From the NCBI RefSeq assembly GCF_017916255.1, contig NZ_CP072827.1, positions 4,551,501 through 4,615,500 of the forward strand: a stretch of DNA of 64,000 nucleotides, in the 5' to 3' direction. Shown here piece by piece: positions 8,890 to 20,769 of the stretch. The DNA is from Streptomyces mobaraensis NBRC 13819 = DSM 40847. GTDB taxonomy: Bacteria; Actinomycetota; Actinomycetes; Streptomycetales; Streptomycetaceae. Below the pieces are notes generated by a model that saw only the letters and a program-made list of their open reading frames with translations, did not search any database and was not told the DNA's origin. The position numbers and the translations under genes were made by a program. Numbering within the stretch: the first letter of the stretch is position 1; the number at the start of each line of letters is the position of its first letter.

Positions 8890-8902
8890 GGTGGTGCAGG
8901 GT
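8880..8902 (+). promoter_or_regulatory. PafBC / RecA-NDp type promoter for the moxR operon
   Basis: TTGTCAGTG (8880-8888), 8 nt, CAGGGT (8897-8902). The upstream box is perfect; the -10 differs from TAnnnT only in its first base. Transcription would start near 8909, giving a leader of about 30 nt with a GAGGGGG ribosome site. Confidence 0.65.
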
Positions 8903-8938
8903 GGAGTCACATCCCGGAACGCACGACGAGGGGGACTT

Positions 8939-10198
8939 GTGACCGTGCCCGGAAACCGCTTCGTACCTACCGACGCGCCTGTCACCACCGACGCGCCAGT
9001 CGCCACCAACACACTTGTCACCAGCGGCGCGTCCTCCGCCAACGACGCGTCCATCACCCACGACACACCCGCCGCCCCCGCCCGCTCCGCCCCACCGCCC
9101 GGCGGTCCCGACGCCTCCACCGACGTCATCCGCCCGCACGCGGAAGCGGCGTTCGCGGGCGAGCTGACGGCCCTGGCGGCGGCGGACGACCGGCCCCGGC
9201 CCGAGCGCTGGCGGCTGTCACCGTGGGCCGTCGCCACCTACCTGCTCGGCGGCGTGCTGCCCGACGGCACCGTGATCACCCCGAAGTACGTGGGGCCGCG
9301 GCGGGTCGTCGAGGTCGCCGTCACCACCCTCGCCACGGACCGGGCACTGCTGCTCCTCGGTGTCCCCGGCACCGCCAAGACCTGGGTATCCGAGCACCTG
9401 GCCGCCGCCGTCAGCGGAGACTCCACCCTCCTCGTCCAGGGCACGGCCGGCACGGCCGAGGAAGCCGTCCGCTACGGCTGGGACTACGCCCGGCTGCTGG
9501 CGCACGGGCCCAGCCGCGACGCCCTCGTGCCCAGCCCCGTCATGCGGGCCATGGCCCAGGGCATGACCGCCCGCGTCGAGGAACTGACCCGCATCCCCGC
9601 CGATGTGCAGGACTCGCTGATCACGGTGCTGTCCGAGAAGACCCTGCCGATCCCCGAGCTCGGCGAGGAGGTCCAGGCCGTGCGCGGCTTCAACCTCATC
9701 GCCACGGCCAACGACCGCGACCGGGGCGTCAACGAGCTGTCCAGCGCCCTGCGCCGCCGCTTCAACACCGTGGTCCTGCCGCTCCCCGCCACGCACGAGG
9801 ACGAGGTCGACATCGTCGTCCGGCGCGTCGACCAGCTCGGCCGCTCCCTCGACCTGCCGGCCGCCCCGAGCGGCACGGACGAGATCCGCCGCGTCGTCAC
9901 CGTCTTCCGCGAACTGCGCGACGGGGTGACCGCGGACGGCCGGACCAGACTCAAATCCCCTTCCGGGACGCTCTCCACGGCCGAGGCGATCTCCGTCGTC
10001 ACCGGCGGTCTGGCGCTGGCCGCGCACTTCGGCGACGGCGTGCTGCGCGCCGGGGACGTCGCGGCCGGGATCCTCGGCGCGGTCGTCCGCGACCCGGCGT
10101 CGGACCGTACGGTCTGGCACGAGTACCTGGAGACGGTCGTCCGGGAGCGGGACGGCTGGCAGGACTTCTACCGCGCCTGCCGCGAGGTGTCGGTATGA
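8939..10198 (+). CDS. MoxR-type AAA+ ATPase
   Basis: 419 residues. AAA+ ATPase of the MoxR/RavA group, which acts as a chaperone-like remodeller, usually with a VWA partner (encoded two genes on). Walker A is GVPGTAKTW; the Walker B region is degenerate (MTARVEELTRIP where most MoxR have DExNR); sensor 1 is NLIATANDRDRG and the arginine finger is SALRRRFN. The first ~60 residues are Thr/Ala/Pro-rich and probably disordered. The GTG at 8939 has GAGGGGG just upstream; a GTG at 8945 is also possible. The stop overlaps the next start (ATGA), so the three genes are translationally coupled. Confidence 0.85.
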   Translation: MTVPGNRFVPTDAPVTTDAPVATNTLVTSGASSANDASITHDTPAAPARSAPPPGGPDASTDVIRPHAEAAFAGELTALAAADDRPRPERWRLSPWAVATYLLGGVLPDGTVITPKYVGPRRVVEVAVTTLATDRALLLLGVPGTAKTWVSEHLAAAVSGDSTLLVQGTAGTAEEAVRYGWDYARLLAHGPSRDALVPSPVMRAMAQGMTARVEELTRIPADVQDSLITVLSEKTLPIPELGEEVQAVRGFNLIATANDRDRGVNELSSALRRRFNTVVLPLPATHEDEVDIVVRRVDQLGRSLDLPAAPSGTDEIRRVVTVFRELRDGVTADGRTRLKSPSGTLSTAEAISVVTGGLALAAHFGDGVLRAGDVAAGILGAVVRDPASDRTVWHEYLETVVRERDGWQDFYRACREVSV

Positions 10199-12579
10199 AC
10201 GCGCCCGCCCTGCTGGGCGTTCGCCACCACGGACCCGGTTCCGCGCGGGCCGTACGCGCCGCCCTGGAGTGGCTCCGGCCCCGCGCGGTGCTCGTCGAGG
10301 GGCCGTCCGAGGCCGACAAGATCGTCCACTGTGCGGCGGACCAGGGCATGCGGCCCCCGGTCGCCCTGCTCGCCCACGCCGCCGAAGATCCTGGCCGGGC
10401 CGCGTTCTGGCCGTTCGCCGCCTTCTCACCGGAGTGGGCCGCCATCCGCTGGGCGCTCGCCCACGGTGCCGAGGTGCGGTTCATCGACCTGCCCGCCGCC
10501 CACACCCTCGCCGCGCCGGGAACGGCCGGCCGGGACGGGCCGGACGGCGCGGCCGGGCCGCCCCCCGATCCGCTCGCGCTGCTGGCCGGAGCCGCGGGCC
10601 ACGACGATCCCGAACGCTGGTGGGAGGACGCCGTCGAGCACCGCGACGGCGGCCGGCCCGGCGACGGCGGGCCCGACGACGACCCCCTCGGACCCTTCCG
10701 GGCCGTCGCCGAGGCCATGGCCGCGCTGCGTTCCGCGCCGGAGGGCGGGCCGGCGGGCGACGAGACGTCACCGGCGGACGCCGGCCCGCCGGACCCGCGC
10801 GACGACGCCGTGCGCGAGGCCCATATGCGGCTGCGGCTGCGCGAGGCGGTCAAGGAGTTCGGACACGAGGTCGCCGTCGTCTGCGGCGCCTGGCACGTCC
10901 CCGCCCTCGCGGTCCGGCGCCACCTCGCCGCCGACCGGCGGACGCTCAAGGGGCTGCCGAAGGTCAGGACGGAGATCTCCTGGGTGCCCTGGACCCACCG
11001 CCGCCTCGCCCGGAGCAGCGGTTACGGCGCGGGGATCGCCGCGCCCGGCTGGTACGCCCATCTCTACGCGGCCCCGGACCGCCCGGTCGAACGCTGGCTG
11101 GCCACGGTCGCCCGAATGCTGCGCGAGGAGGGCCGGCCGGTCTCGTCCGCGCACGTCATCGAGTCGGTCCGGCTCGCCGAAACGCTCGCCGCCCTCCGCG
11201 GCCGGCCGCTCCCCGGCCTCACCGAGACCACCGACGCCGTACGCGCGGTGATGTGCGACGGCTCGGACGTGCCGCTCGCCCTGGTGCGCGACCGGCTCGT
11301 CATCGGCGACGACCTCGGCGAGGTCCCCGACACCGCACCCGCCACACCACTCCAACGCGACCTCGCGCGCCTCCAACGTGCCCTGCGCCTCAAGCCCGAA
11401 GCGGGCGTGCAGGACAAGGAGTTGGACCTCCGCAAGAACACCGACGCCGAGCGGAGCCGGCTGCTGCACCGCCTCCGGCTCCTCGACGTCGACTGGGGCG
11501 CACCTCGCGCCTCGCGCACCGGCCTCGGCACCTTCCGTGAGGCGTGGCGCCTCTCCTGGCGGCCGGAACTGGCCGTCCGGCTCGCCGAAGCGGGCGTCTG
11601 GGGCACGACCGTCGAAGCCGCCGCGACCGCCCGGGCGGAGGCCGCCGCCCGCGAGGCGGACCGCCTCGCCGACCTCACCACCCTGGCGGAACGGTGCCTG
11701 CTCGCCGCGCTGCCGACCGCCCTCCCCGTCGTCCTGGGCGCCCTCGCCGACCGCGCCGCCCTCGACACCGACGTCGGCCACCTCGCCGAGGCCCTGCCCG
11801 CGCTGGTCCGCTCGGTGCGCTACGGGGATGTGCGCCGCACGGACACCGCGGCCCTCGACGACGTGGCCGCCGGCCTCGCCGACCGGATCTTCGTCGGCCT
11901 CCCCACCGCCTGCGCCGGTCTCGACCGCGACGCCGCACGGGAGATGAGGGGCCACGTGGACGCCGTGCACCGGGCGGTGGCCCTCCTGGACCGCCCCGGC
12001 GTCGGCGACCGCTGGACGGCGGTGCTCACCACCCTCGCCGAACGCGAACACCTCCCCGGGGAGGTCCGCGGCCGGGTGGCCCGGCTCCTCCTCGACGAGG
12101 GCACGCTGACCGCCGACCGGACCGCCCGGCTCCTGGGCCGCGCCCTCTCGCCCGCCGTGGCACCCGCCGACGCGGCGGCCTGGATCGAGGGGTTCACCGG
12201 CGGCACCGAGCCCGGCGGCGGACTGCTGCTCCTCCACGACGAGCGGCTGTTCGGCCTGATCGACACCTGGCTCAACGGCATCACCGCCGACGCGTTCACC
12301 GACGTCCTGCCCCTGCTCCGCCGCACCTTCTCGGACTACGAGCCGGCCCTCCGCCGCGCGATCGGCGAACGCGTCGCCAACGGCCCGGCCACCGGACCGA
12401 CCCGGGTAGACACCGGCCCGGCCTGGGACCCGGAGCGCGCGGCGGCCGTCCTGCCCACGATGCGGCTGCTCCTGGGCCCGGACGACGAGGGTGAGGAGGA
12501 GCGCGCCATCCAACCTACTGCTGCTGCAAGGCAGTTGATGGACATTCGGCCGGACTTCACCGGGGGAGGAGCGCGATGA
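10195..12579 (+). CDS. DUF5682 family protein
   Basis: 794 residues. The N-terminus (LLGVRHHGPGSARAVR ... VLVEGPSEADKI) is the hallmark of DUF5682, a family that sits between MoxR and VWA genes. The N-terminal part resembles the TraB/ChaN-like fold in layout (RHHGPG, EGP, AVVCGAWHVPAL), but I cannot assign an activity. The C-terminal half is helical and repeat-like. No signal peptide or membrane segment. The ATG overlaps the moxR stop by 4 nt and its own stop overlaps the VWA start by 4 nt. Confidence 0.8.
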   Translation: MNAPALLGVRHHGPGSARAVRAALEWLRPRAVLVEGPSEADKIVHCAADQGMRPPVALLAHAAEDPGRAAFWPFAAFSPEWAAIRWALAHGAEVRFIDLPAAHTLAAPGTAGRDGPDGAAGPPPDPLALLAGAAGHDDPERWWEDAVEHRDGGRPGDGGPDDDPLGPFRAVAEAMAALRSAPEGGPAGDETSPADAGPPDPRDDAVREAHMRLRLREAVKEFGHEVAVVCGAWHVPALAVRRHLAADRRTLKGLPKVRTEISWVPWTHRRLARSSGYGAGIAAPGWYAHLYAAPDRPVERWLATVARMLREEGRPVSSAHVIESVRLAETLAALRGRPLPGLTETTDAVRAVMCDGSDVPLALVRDRLVIGDDLGEVPDTAPATPLQRDLARLQRALRLKPEAGVQDKELDLRKNTDAERSRLLHRLRLLDVDWGAPRASRTGLGTFREAWRLSWRPELAVRLAEAGVWGTTVEAAATARAEAAAREADRLADLTTLAERCLLAALPTALPVVLGALADRAALDTDVGHLAEALPALVRSVRYGDVRRTDTAALDDVAAGLADRIFVGLPTACAGLDRDAAREMRGHVDAVHRAVALLDRPGVGDRWTAVLTTLAEREHLPGEVRGRVARLLLDEGTLTADRTARLLGRALSPAVAPADAAAWIEGFTGGTEPGGGLLLLHDERLFGLIDTWLNGITADAFTDVLPLLRRTFSDYEPALRRAIGERVANGPATGPTRVDTGPAWDPERAAAVLPTMRLLLGPDDEGEEERAIQPTAAARQLMDIRPDFTGGGAR

Positions 12580-13820
12580 CCTCGACGACCACTTCCACGC
12601 CGTCACCCTGCCCCACGGATCCGCCGCCACCCGATTCCGCCGACGAACGGCTGCGCCGCTGGCGGCTCGTGCTCGGCGGGGAGGCGGGCGAGGACGGCAC
12701 CGGGCGGGTGCTCTCCGGCCGTGACGCCGCCGTGGACCGGACGCTGGAAGCGCTCTACGGTGCGGGGTCCCGCCCGCCCGGTGCGGGTGCGGGTGTGAGC
12801 GCGGGCCCCGGTGCCGGCCGGCGGAGCGGTGGTCTCGGAGCCTCCGCGCCGCGGGTCGCCCGCTGGCTGGGGGACATCCGGTCGTATTTTCCGGCGTCCG
12901 TCGTTCAGGTGATGCAGCGGGACGCCCTGGACCGGCTCGGCCTGACCGCCCTCCTCCTCGAACCCGAGCTCCTGGAAGCGGTCGAAGCGGACGTCCACCT
13001 GGTCGGGACCCTGCTGTCGCTCGGCAAGGCGATGCCGGAGGAGACGAAGGCCACCGCCCGCGAGGTCGTCCGCAAGGTGGTCGAGGACCTGGAGCGGCGC
13101 CTGGCGTCCCGCACCCGGGCCACGCTCACCGGAGCGCTCGACCGGTCGGCGAGGGCGGCCCGGCCCCGCCACCGGGACATCGACTGGAACCGCACCGTCC
13201 GGGCGAATCTCAAGAACTACCTGCCCGAGCACCGCACGGTCGTGCCGGAACGGCTCGTCGGCTACGCCCGTGCGGCGCGCTCGGTGCGGAAGGAGGTGAT
13301 CCTCTGCATCGACCAGTCCGGCTCGATGGCGGCGTCCGTCGTCCACGCCTCCGTCTTCGGCGCCGTCCTGGCCTCTATACGTGCCCTCGACACCCGACTG
13401 GTCGCCTTCGACACCTCCGTCGTGGACCTCACCGACCAACTGGCGGACCCGGTGGACGTGCTGTTCGGCGTCCAGCTCGGCGGGGGCACCGACATCAACC
13501 GGGCGCTGTCCTACTGCCAGTCGCGGATCACCCGCCCGGCGGACACCGTCGTCGTCCTGATCAGCGATCTGTACGAGGGCGGCGTACGCGAGGGGATGCT
13601 CGAACGGGTCGCGGCCATGCGGGCGTCCGGAGTGCGGTTCGTCACCCTGCTGGCCCTCTCCGACGAGGGCGCCCCGGCGTACGACCGGGAGAACGCGGCG
13701 GCCCTCGCCGAGCTCGGCGCACCGGCCTTCGCCTGCACGCCCGACCACTTCCCGGAGGTGATGGCGGCGGCCCTGGAGCAGCGGCCCCTGCCCGTACCCG
13801 AGCCAGGGTCCGGAACCTGA
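12576..13820 (+). CDS. VWA domain protein (CoxE/CobT-like partner of MoxR)
   Basis: 414 residues. The C-terminal von Willebrand factor A domain has a full MIDAS metal site: DQSGSM (DxSxS), GGGTDINR (Thr) and ISDLYEGG (Asp). The N-terminal ~200 residues are helical with a Pro/Gly-rich insert. MoxR-VWA pairs remodel or load metal onto target proteins in known cases; the target here is unknown. Last gene of the operon, overlapping DUF5682 by 4 nt. Confidence 0.85.
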   Translation: MTSTTTSTPSPCPTDPPPPDSADERLRRWRLVLGGEAGEDGTGRVLSGRDAAVDRTLEALYGAGSRPPGAGAGVSAGPGAGRRSGGLGASAPRVARWLGDIRSYFPASVVQVMQRDALDRLGLTALLLEPELLEAVEADVHLVGTLLSLGKAMPEETKATAREVVRKVVEDLERRLASRTRATLTGALDRSARAARPRHRDIDWNRTVRANLKNYLPEHRTVVPERLVGYARAARSVRKEVILCIDQSGSMAASVVHASVFGAVLASIRALDTRLVAFDTSVVDLTDQLADPVDVLFGVQLGGGTDINRALSYCQSRITRPADTVVVLISDLYEGGVREGMLERVAAMRASGVRFVTLLALSDEGAPAYDRENAAALAELGAPAFACTPDHFPEVMAAALEQRPLPVPEPGSGT

Positions 13821-14224
13821 CGGAGAGGGGGAAATCCGCCACCGGGAGAGGGAGATGGCGGCGAGGAGAAGGGACGGGAGGGCGCGAGGGGGCTGACCTG
13901 AGGCGTCGGCCGGCGGCGTGCGGGCCGGGAGGCCGGGGGCGGCCCCGGCACGGCGGCTGCGCGTACCGGCGGGCCGCGACCGGGCGGCGTACGCTCGGTC
14001 GCGATGCGTGCGGGGTTTGTGCGCGATCTGTGAGCGTAATCACGGCCTGAGTGTGATCTGCGATTTAGGGACCTCCGGCCCTCGGGGATAACCTGCGAGA
14101 CGGACATGCCGCGTATTCGGCGCACGTGTGCCGCCCTCGTCATAGATCGCGTCCTCACGCTGCCACCGCGGCACGCCCGCGCAGACAACGAACCGCGATA
14201 TCCATGGAAAAGGGACGGACGCGC
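13821..14224. promoter_or_regulatory. sucC upstream region
   Basis: 404 bp with no gene. Early on there is a weak stem (CCGCCA at 13836-13841, TGGCGG at 13856-13861) that may end the VWA operon. A CRP-like palindrome lies at 14029-14044, followed by a possible extended -10 (GGGATAACCT, about 14084-14093). The ATG-led open frame at 14106 has no ribosome site and looks like a shadow. Confidence 0.45.
14029..14044. promoter_or_regulatory. CRP-family binding-site candidate upstream of sucCD
   Basis: TGTGA-GCGTAA-TCACG, a 5-6-5 dyad that fits the Crp consensus (TGTGA-N6-TCACA; GTG-N8-CAC in streptomycetes) apart from the last base. It lies about 180 bp before the sucC start and about 40 bp before the likely -10. 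Confidence 0.45.
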
Positions 14225-15400
14225 GTGGACCTGTTCGAGTACCAGGCGAGGGACCTCTTCGCCAAGCACGGTGTACCGGTGCTGGCCGGTGAAGTCATCG
14301 ACACGCCTGAGGCGGCGCGCGAGGCGACCGAGCGTCTGGGCGGCCGTTCGGTCGTCAAGGCGCAGGTGAAGGTCGGTGGCCGCGGCAAGGCCGGCGGCGT
14401 CAAGCTGGCCGCCACCCCGGACGAGGCCGTCGCTCGCGCGACGGACATCCTCGGCATGGACATCAAGGGCCACACGGTCCACAAGGTGATGATCGCCGAG
14501 ACCGCTCCGGAGATCGCCGAGGAGTACTACGTCTCGTACCTCCTCGACCGCACCAACCGCACCTTCCTCGCCATGGCGTCCGTCGCCGGCGGCATGGACA
14601 TCGAGGAGGTCGCCGCGACGACCCCCGAGAAGCTCGCCAAGGTGCCGGTCGACGCCAACGAGGGCGTCACCATCGAGAAGGCCCGCGAGATCGTCGCCCA
14701 GGCGAAGTTCCCGGCCGAGGTCGCCGACCAGGTCGCCGACGTCCTCGTCACCCTGTGGAAGACCTTCATCGCCGAGGACGCCCTCCTCGTCGAGGTCAAC
14801 CCGCTCGCCAAGGTCGCCGACGGCCGCGTCATCGCGCTCGACGGCAAGGTGTCCCTGGACGCCAACGCCGCGTTCCGCCAGCCGGAGCACGAGGCGCTGG
14901 AGGACAAGGCCGCCGCCGACCCGCTGGAGGCCGCCGCCAAGGCCAAGGGCCTCAACTACGTCAAGCTCGACGGCCAGGTCGGCATCATCGGCAACGGCGC
15001 GGGTCTCGTCATGAGCACCCTGGACGTCGTCGCCTACGCCGGTGAGAACCACGGTGGCGTCAAGCCCGCCAACTTCCTCGACATCGGTGGCGGTGCCTCC
15101 GCCGAGGTGATGGCCAACGGTCTCGAGATCATCCTCGGCGACCCGGACGTCAAGTCCGTCTTCGTCAACGTCTTCGGTGGCATCACCGCCTGTGACGCGG
15201 TCGCCAACGGCATCGTCCAGGCCCTGAAGCTCCTTGAGGACAAGGGCGAGAAGGTCGAGAAGCCGCTGGTCGTGCGCCTCGACGGCAACAACGCGGAGCT
15301 GGGTCGCAAGATCCTGAACGACGCCGACCACCCGCTGGTGCAGCAGGTGGACACCATGGACGGCGCCGCCGAGCGCGCCGCCGAGCTGGCTGCGAAGTAA
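14225..15400 (+). CDS. sucC: Succinate-CoA ligase (ADP-forming) beta subunit
   Basis: 391 residues, normal length. ATP-grasp nucleotide-binding subunit of succinyl-CoA synthetase, which makes ATP from succinyl-CoA in the TCA cycle with SucD. Seen: start [19 protein letters not shown], nucleotide-binding [16 protein letters not shown], metal-binding LVEVNPLA and the C-terminal [15 protein letters not shown]. The GTG at 14225 begins the conserved DLFEYQ sequence; an AAGGGA sequence lies about 9 nt upstream. sucD follows after 22 bp, forming one operon. Confidence 0.97.
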   Translation: MDLFEYQARDLFAKHGVPVLAGEVIDTPEAAREATERLGGRSVVKAQVKVGGRGKAGGVKLAATPDEAVARATDILGMDIKGHTVHKVMIAETAPEIAEEYYVSYLLDRTNRTFLAMASVAGGMDIEEVAATTPEKLAKVPVDANEGVTIEKAREIVAQAKFPAEVADQVADVLVTLWKTFIAEDALLVEVNPLAKVADGRVIALDGKVSLDANAAFRQPEHEALEDKAAADPLEAAAKAKGLNYVKLDGQVGIIGNGAGLVMSTLDVVAYAGENHGGVKPANFLDIGGGASAEVMANGLEIILGDPDVKSVFVNVFGGITACDAVANGIVQALKLLEDKGEKVEKPLVVRLDGNNAELGRKILNDADHPLVQQVDTMDGAAERAAELAAK

Positions 15401-15422
15401 GGAACGAGGTCACTAGAACACC

Positions 15423-16307
15423 ATGGCTATCTTCCTCACCAAGGACAGCAAGGTCATCGTCCAGGGCATGACCGGCTCCGAGGGCCAGAAGCACACCAAG
15501 CGCATGCTGGCTTCCGGCACCAACATCGTCGGCGGCGTCAACCCGCGCAAGGCCGGCACCACCGTCGACTTCGACGGCACCGAGGTCCCGGTCTTCGGCT
15601 CCGTCAAGGACGCGATGGAGAAGACGGGTGCCGACGTCACCGTCATCTTCGTCCCGGAGAAGTTCACCAAGGACGCGGTCGTCGAGGCCATCGAGGCCGA
15701 GATCCCGCTGGCCGTCGTGATCACCGAGGGCGTCGCGGTGCACGACACCGCCTCGTTCTGGGCGCTCGCCCAGGCCAAGGGCAACAAGACCCGCATCATC
15801 GGCCCCAACTGCCCCGGCCTCATCAGCCCCGGCCAGTCCAACGCGGGCATCATCCCGGCCGACATCACCAAGCCCGGCCGCATCGGTCTCGTGTCCAAGT
15901 CCGGCACGCTGACCTACCAGATGATGTACGAGCTGCGTGACCTGGGCTTCTCGTCCTGCGTCGGCATCGGCGGCGACCCGATCATCGGCACCACGCACAT
16001 CGACGCCCTCAAGGCGTTCGAGGCCGACCCCGACACCGACCTGATCGTCATGATCGGCGAGATCGGCGGCGACGCCGAGGAGCGTGCGGCGGACTTCATC
16101 AAGGAGCACGTCACCAAGCCGGTCGTCGGCTACGTGGCCGGTTTCACCGCGCCCGAGGGCAAGACGATGGGCCACGCCGGTGCGATCGTGTCCGGTTCGT
16201 CCGGCACCGCGCAGGCCAAGAAGGAGGCCCTGGAGGCCGCGGGCGTGAAGGTCGGCAAGACCCCGTCCGAGACCGCCCGCCTGGCGCGCGCCGCGCTGAG
16301 CGCCTGA
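15423..16307 (+). CDS. sucD: Succinate-CoA ligase alpha subunit
   Basis: 294 residues. CoA-binding and phosphohistidine-carrying subunit that works with SucC. Seen: CoA-binding Rossmann start ([16 protein letters not shown]), [11 protein letters not shown], and the active-site His in [13 protein letters not shown] that is phosphorylated during the reaction. GGAACGAGG stands before the ATG. A strong terminator follows. Confidence 0.97.
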   Translation: MAIFLTKDSKVIVQGMTGSEGQKHTKRMLASGTNIVGGVNPRKAGTTVDFDGTEVPVFGSVKDAMEKTGADVTVIFVPEKFTKDAVVEAIEAEIPLAVVITEGVAVHDTASFWALAQAKGNKTRIIGPNCPGLISPGQSNAGIIPADITKPGRIGLVSKSGTLTYQMMYELRDLGFSSCVGIGGDPIIGTTHIDALKAFEADPDTDLIVMIGEIGGDAEERAADFIKEHVTKPVVGYVAGFTAPEGKTMGHAGAIVSGSSGTAQAKKEALEAAGVKVGKTPSETARLARAALSA

Positions 16308-16373
16308 ACGGTCGCGGGATCGGCGGCCTGATCGGCCGTTCGATCTGATCCCGGCCCCTCGCGGGCCGGGGGA

Positions 16374-16413
16374 CGTGTGGGCCCGTACCTCTCCGGGGGT
16401 ACGGGCCCACACG
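16374..16413 (+). terminator. sucCD terminator
   Basis: A perfect 16-bp stem (16374-16389 with 16398-16413) and an 8-nt loop, 66 bp after the sucD stop. No T run, as usual in this group. The rest of the 263-bp gap to the next gene holds only its promoter. Confidence 0.8.
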
Positions 16414-16441
16414 CGTCCCACGCCGCTTTTCGCCCCGGTGA

Positions 16442-19252
<2,811 letters not shown>

Positions 19253-19310
19253 CGCCGTCCCGCAGGTCCCACGCGTCCCCGCACGCCCCACCCGTCCCCG
19301 CCGGCTTCCG

Positions 19311-20357
19311 TCAGTCGTTCACGCTCAGCAGCGGCCGCAGCGGCTTCGGCAGGTGGTTCTCGCAGGACTGGCGGGACGTCTGTGTCAGCGCGTCGTCCAC
19401 ACAGGTGTAGTAGTCCCGGTAGATGAGCTGGAACGAGAACGTGGACACCACGATGACCAGCGCCAGCCCGCCCATCACCAGCCCGCTCACGGCCGCCGTC
19501 GTCTGCGGGCGGAAGCCGCCGGGCTGCGGCGCGGGCGCCGGGGCCGACCCGTCGCCGTTCCGCCGGCCGCCGCTCTTGGCGCGCAGCGAGCTGACCGCCC
19601 AGTAGACCGAGAGCGCCCCCAGCAGCAGGGCGATCTCGGGGAGGCTGAACAGCGCGAAGAAGAAGCCCCAGAGCCCGGCGAGGAGGGCGTAGCGGGCGCG
19701 GCGCTGGGCCGGGTCGGTGGGGTCCCAGCGCGGGCCGCCGCCCTGGCCGCCGTTGGCGGGGTCCTGGCCGCCGCCCTGCGGGCCGCCGAACCCGCCGCTG
19801 TGGCGGCCCGGCTGCCGGCTGCTCCACTGGCTGCCCCAGGCGGGCGGCTGCCCGGACCCGTCCCGGCCGTCGGAGCCGTCCGAACCGTCGGATCCGCTTC
19901 CGTGCCGTGGCTCACGCGGTCGCCACGGCTGGTCCGGCCGGCCCGCGGGCGGCGCGGCGAAGGGGTTGTCGGCGTCGTTCGAACCGGGCCCGCGACCGTC
20001 GTTCGCGTTCCGAGCGTCCTCGTCCCGGCCGTTACCGTCCCGCTCCGAGTCCTCCCACCCCTGCCGCTCCGGCGACCGCCGCTCGCGGAAGGCCGGCGAA
20101 CCCGGCCGAGGGCCGGAGGAGGCCGCGGCGGCCGACGCGAAGCCGAAACCGGGGGAACCAGGGGAACCAGGGGAACCAACGGGACCAAGGGGATCAAGGG
20201 GACCAAGAGAAGGGGCCATCGGGGCCACCGAGGCCGTCGAAGTCATCGAGGCCACGCGGTCGCTCGACGCCGTCTCCACGGCGAACGGCCGCGTCCCGGC
20301 GGACACGGCGGACAGCGGAAGGGGGCGGTGAACCGCGGGGCGGCGTCGGTCCGGCAT
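19311..20357 (-). CDS. DUF-type small membrane protein with disordered N-terminus
   Basis: About 348 residues if it starts at ATG 20357; ATG 20246 and further upstream starts are possible. A long Pro/Gly/Ser/Asp-rich N-terminal part (with SGSDGSDGSDGRDGSG) is followed by two transmembrane helices (YALLAGLWGFFFALFSLPEIALLLGALSVYWAV and TAAVSGLVMGGLALVIVVSTFSF) and a short Cys-containing tail (YYTCVDDALTQTSRQSCEN). Not recognised. It diverges from purN. The open frame continues upstream to 20747 with an ATQQDA-type repeat, so the true N-terminus is uncertain. Confidence 0.6.
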   Translation of the reverse strand: MPDRRRPAVHRPLPLSAVSAGTRPFAVETASSDRVASMTSTASVAPMAPSLGPLDPLGPVGSPGSPGSPGFGFASAAAASSGPRPGSPAFRERRSPERQGWEDSERDGNGRDEDARNANDGRGPGSNDADNPFAAPPAGRPDQPWRPREPRHGSGSDGSDGSDGRDGSGQPPAWGSQWSSRQPGRHSGGFGGPQGGGQDPANGGQGGGPRWDPTDPAQRRARYALLAGLWGFFFALFSLPEIALLLGALSVYWAVSSLRAKSGGRRNGDGSAPAPAPQPGGFRPQTTAAVSGLVMGGLALVIVVSTFSFQLIYRDYYTCVDDALTQTSRQSCENHLPKPLRPLLSVND

Positions 20358-20769
20358 GTGGAGTGTGTCTTCCCCTGGTGTCGTCTGTGTCGCGTCCTGC
20401 TGGGTCGCGCTCCACGGTCCCGCGCTCTGCCGAGCGGCGTCCCGCCGGCCGGCTTCCCGTAGTCCCGCGTCCTGCTGTGTCGCGTCCTGCACCTCGAGCG
20501 TACGGCCGTGAGCCCGGTTTCCCGGAGCCGATCCCGTGCCGCGTCGGGCCCACCGGACGCCTGGTGGACGCCGGGTGAACACCTGAGGAGCGCCTGGCGG
20601 ACGCCGTCCACAGACGCTACCTTCCGCGCGCGCCCCCGTCCCGCGGGGGCCGTCGGGTGTGCCGGTATCGTTGCTGGCGGTCGGCGGCTTCGTAGGGTCC
20701 CCCGGATTCGGGGACCCCTCTGTCTCGTACGACCATACAAACCGCACCGCGCGCGAGAAAGGGCCCGCT
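20358..20769. promoter_or_regulatory. Divergent region upstream of purN with repeats and a hairpin
   Basis: 412 bp. Direct repeats of CGCGTCCTGCTG (20391-20402 and 20466-20477) and TGTCGCGTCCTGC (20388-20400 and 20478-20490) occur in the first part. A perfect 8-bp stem (GGGTCCCC at 20695-20702, complement 20710-20717, 7-nt loop) lies 53 bp before the purN start and could be a purN leader element or a terminator. The AT-rich GTACGACCATACAAA (about 20730-20744) is the likely purN promoter. Confidence 0.4.

Noticed and set aside
13821..14224. Plus-strand open frame at 14106-14369 upstream of and across the sucC start
   Set aside because: Runs out of frame into sucC with no ribosome site; the GTG at 14225 gives the conserved SucC N-terminus.
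13511..15331. 606-residue minus-strand open frame across sucC
   Set aside because: Spans two unrelated plus-strand genes and the sucC promoter; antisense artefact.
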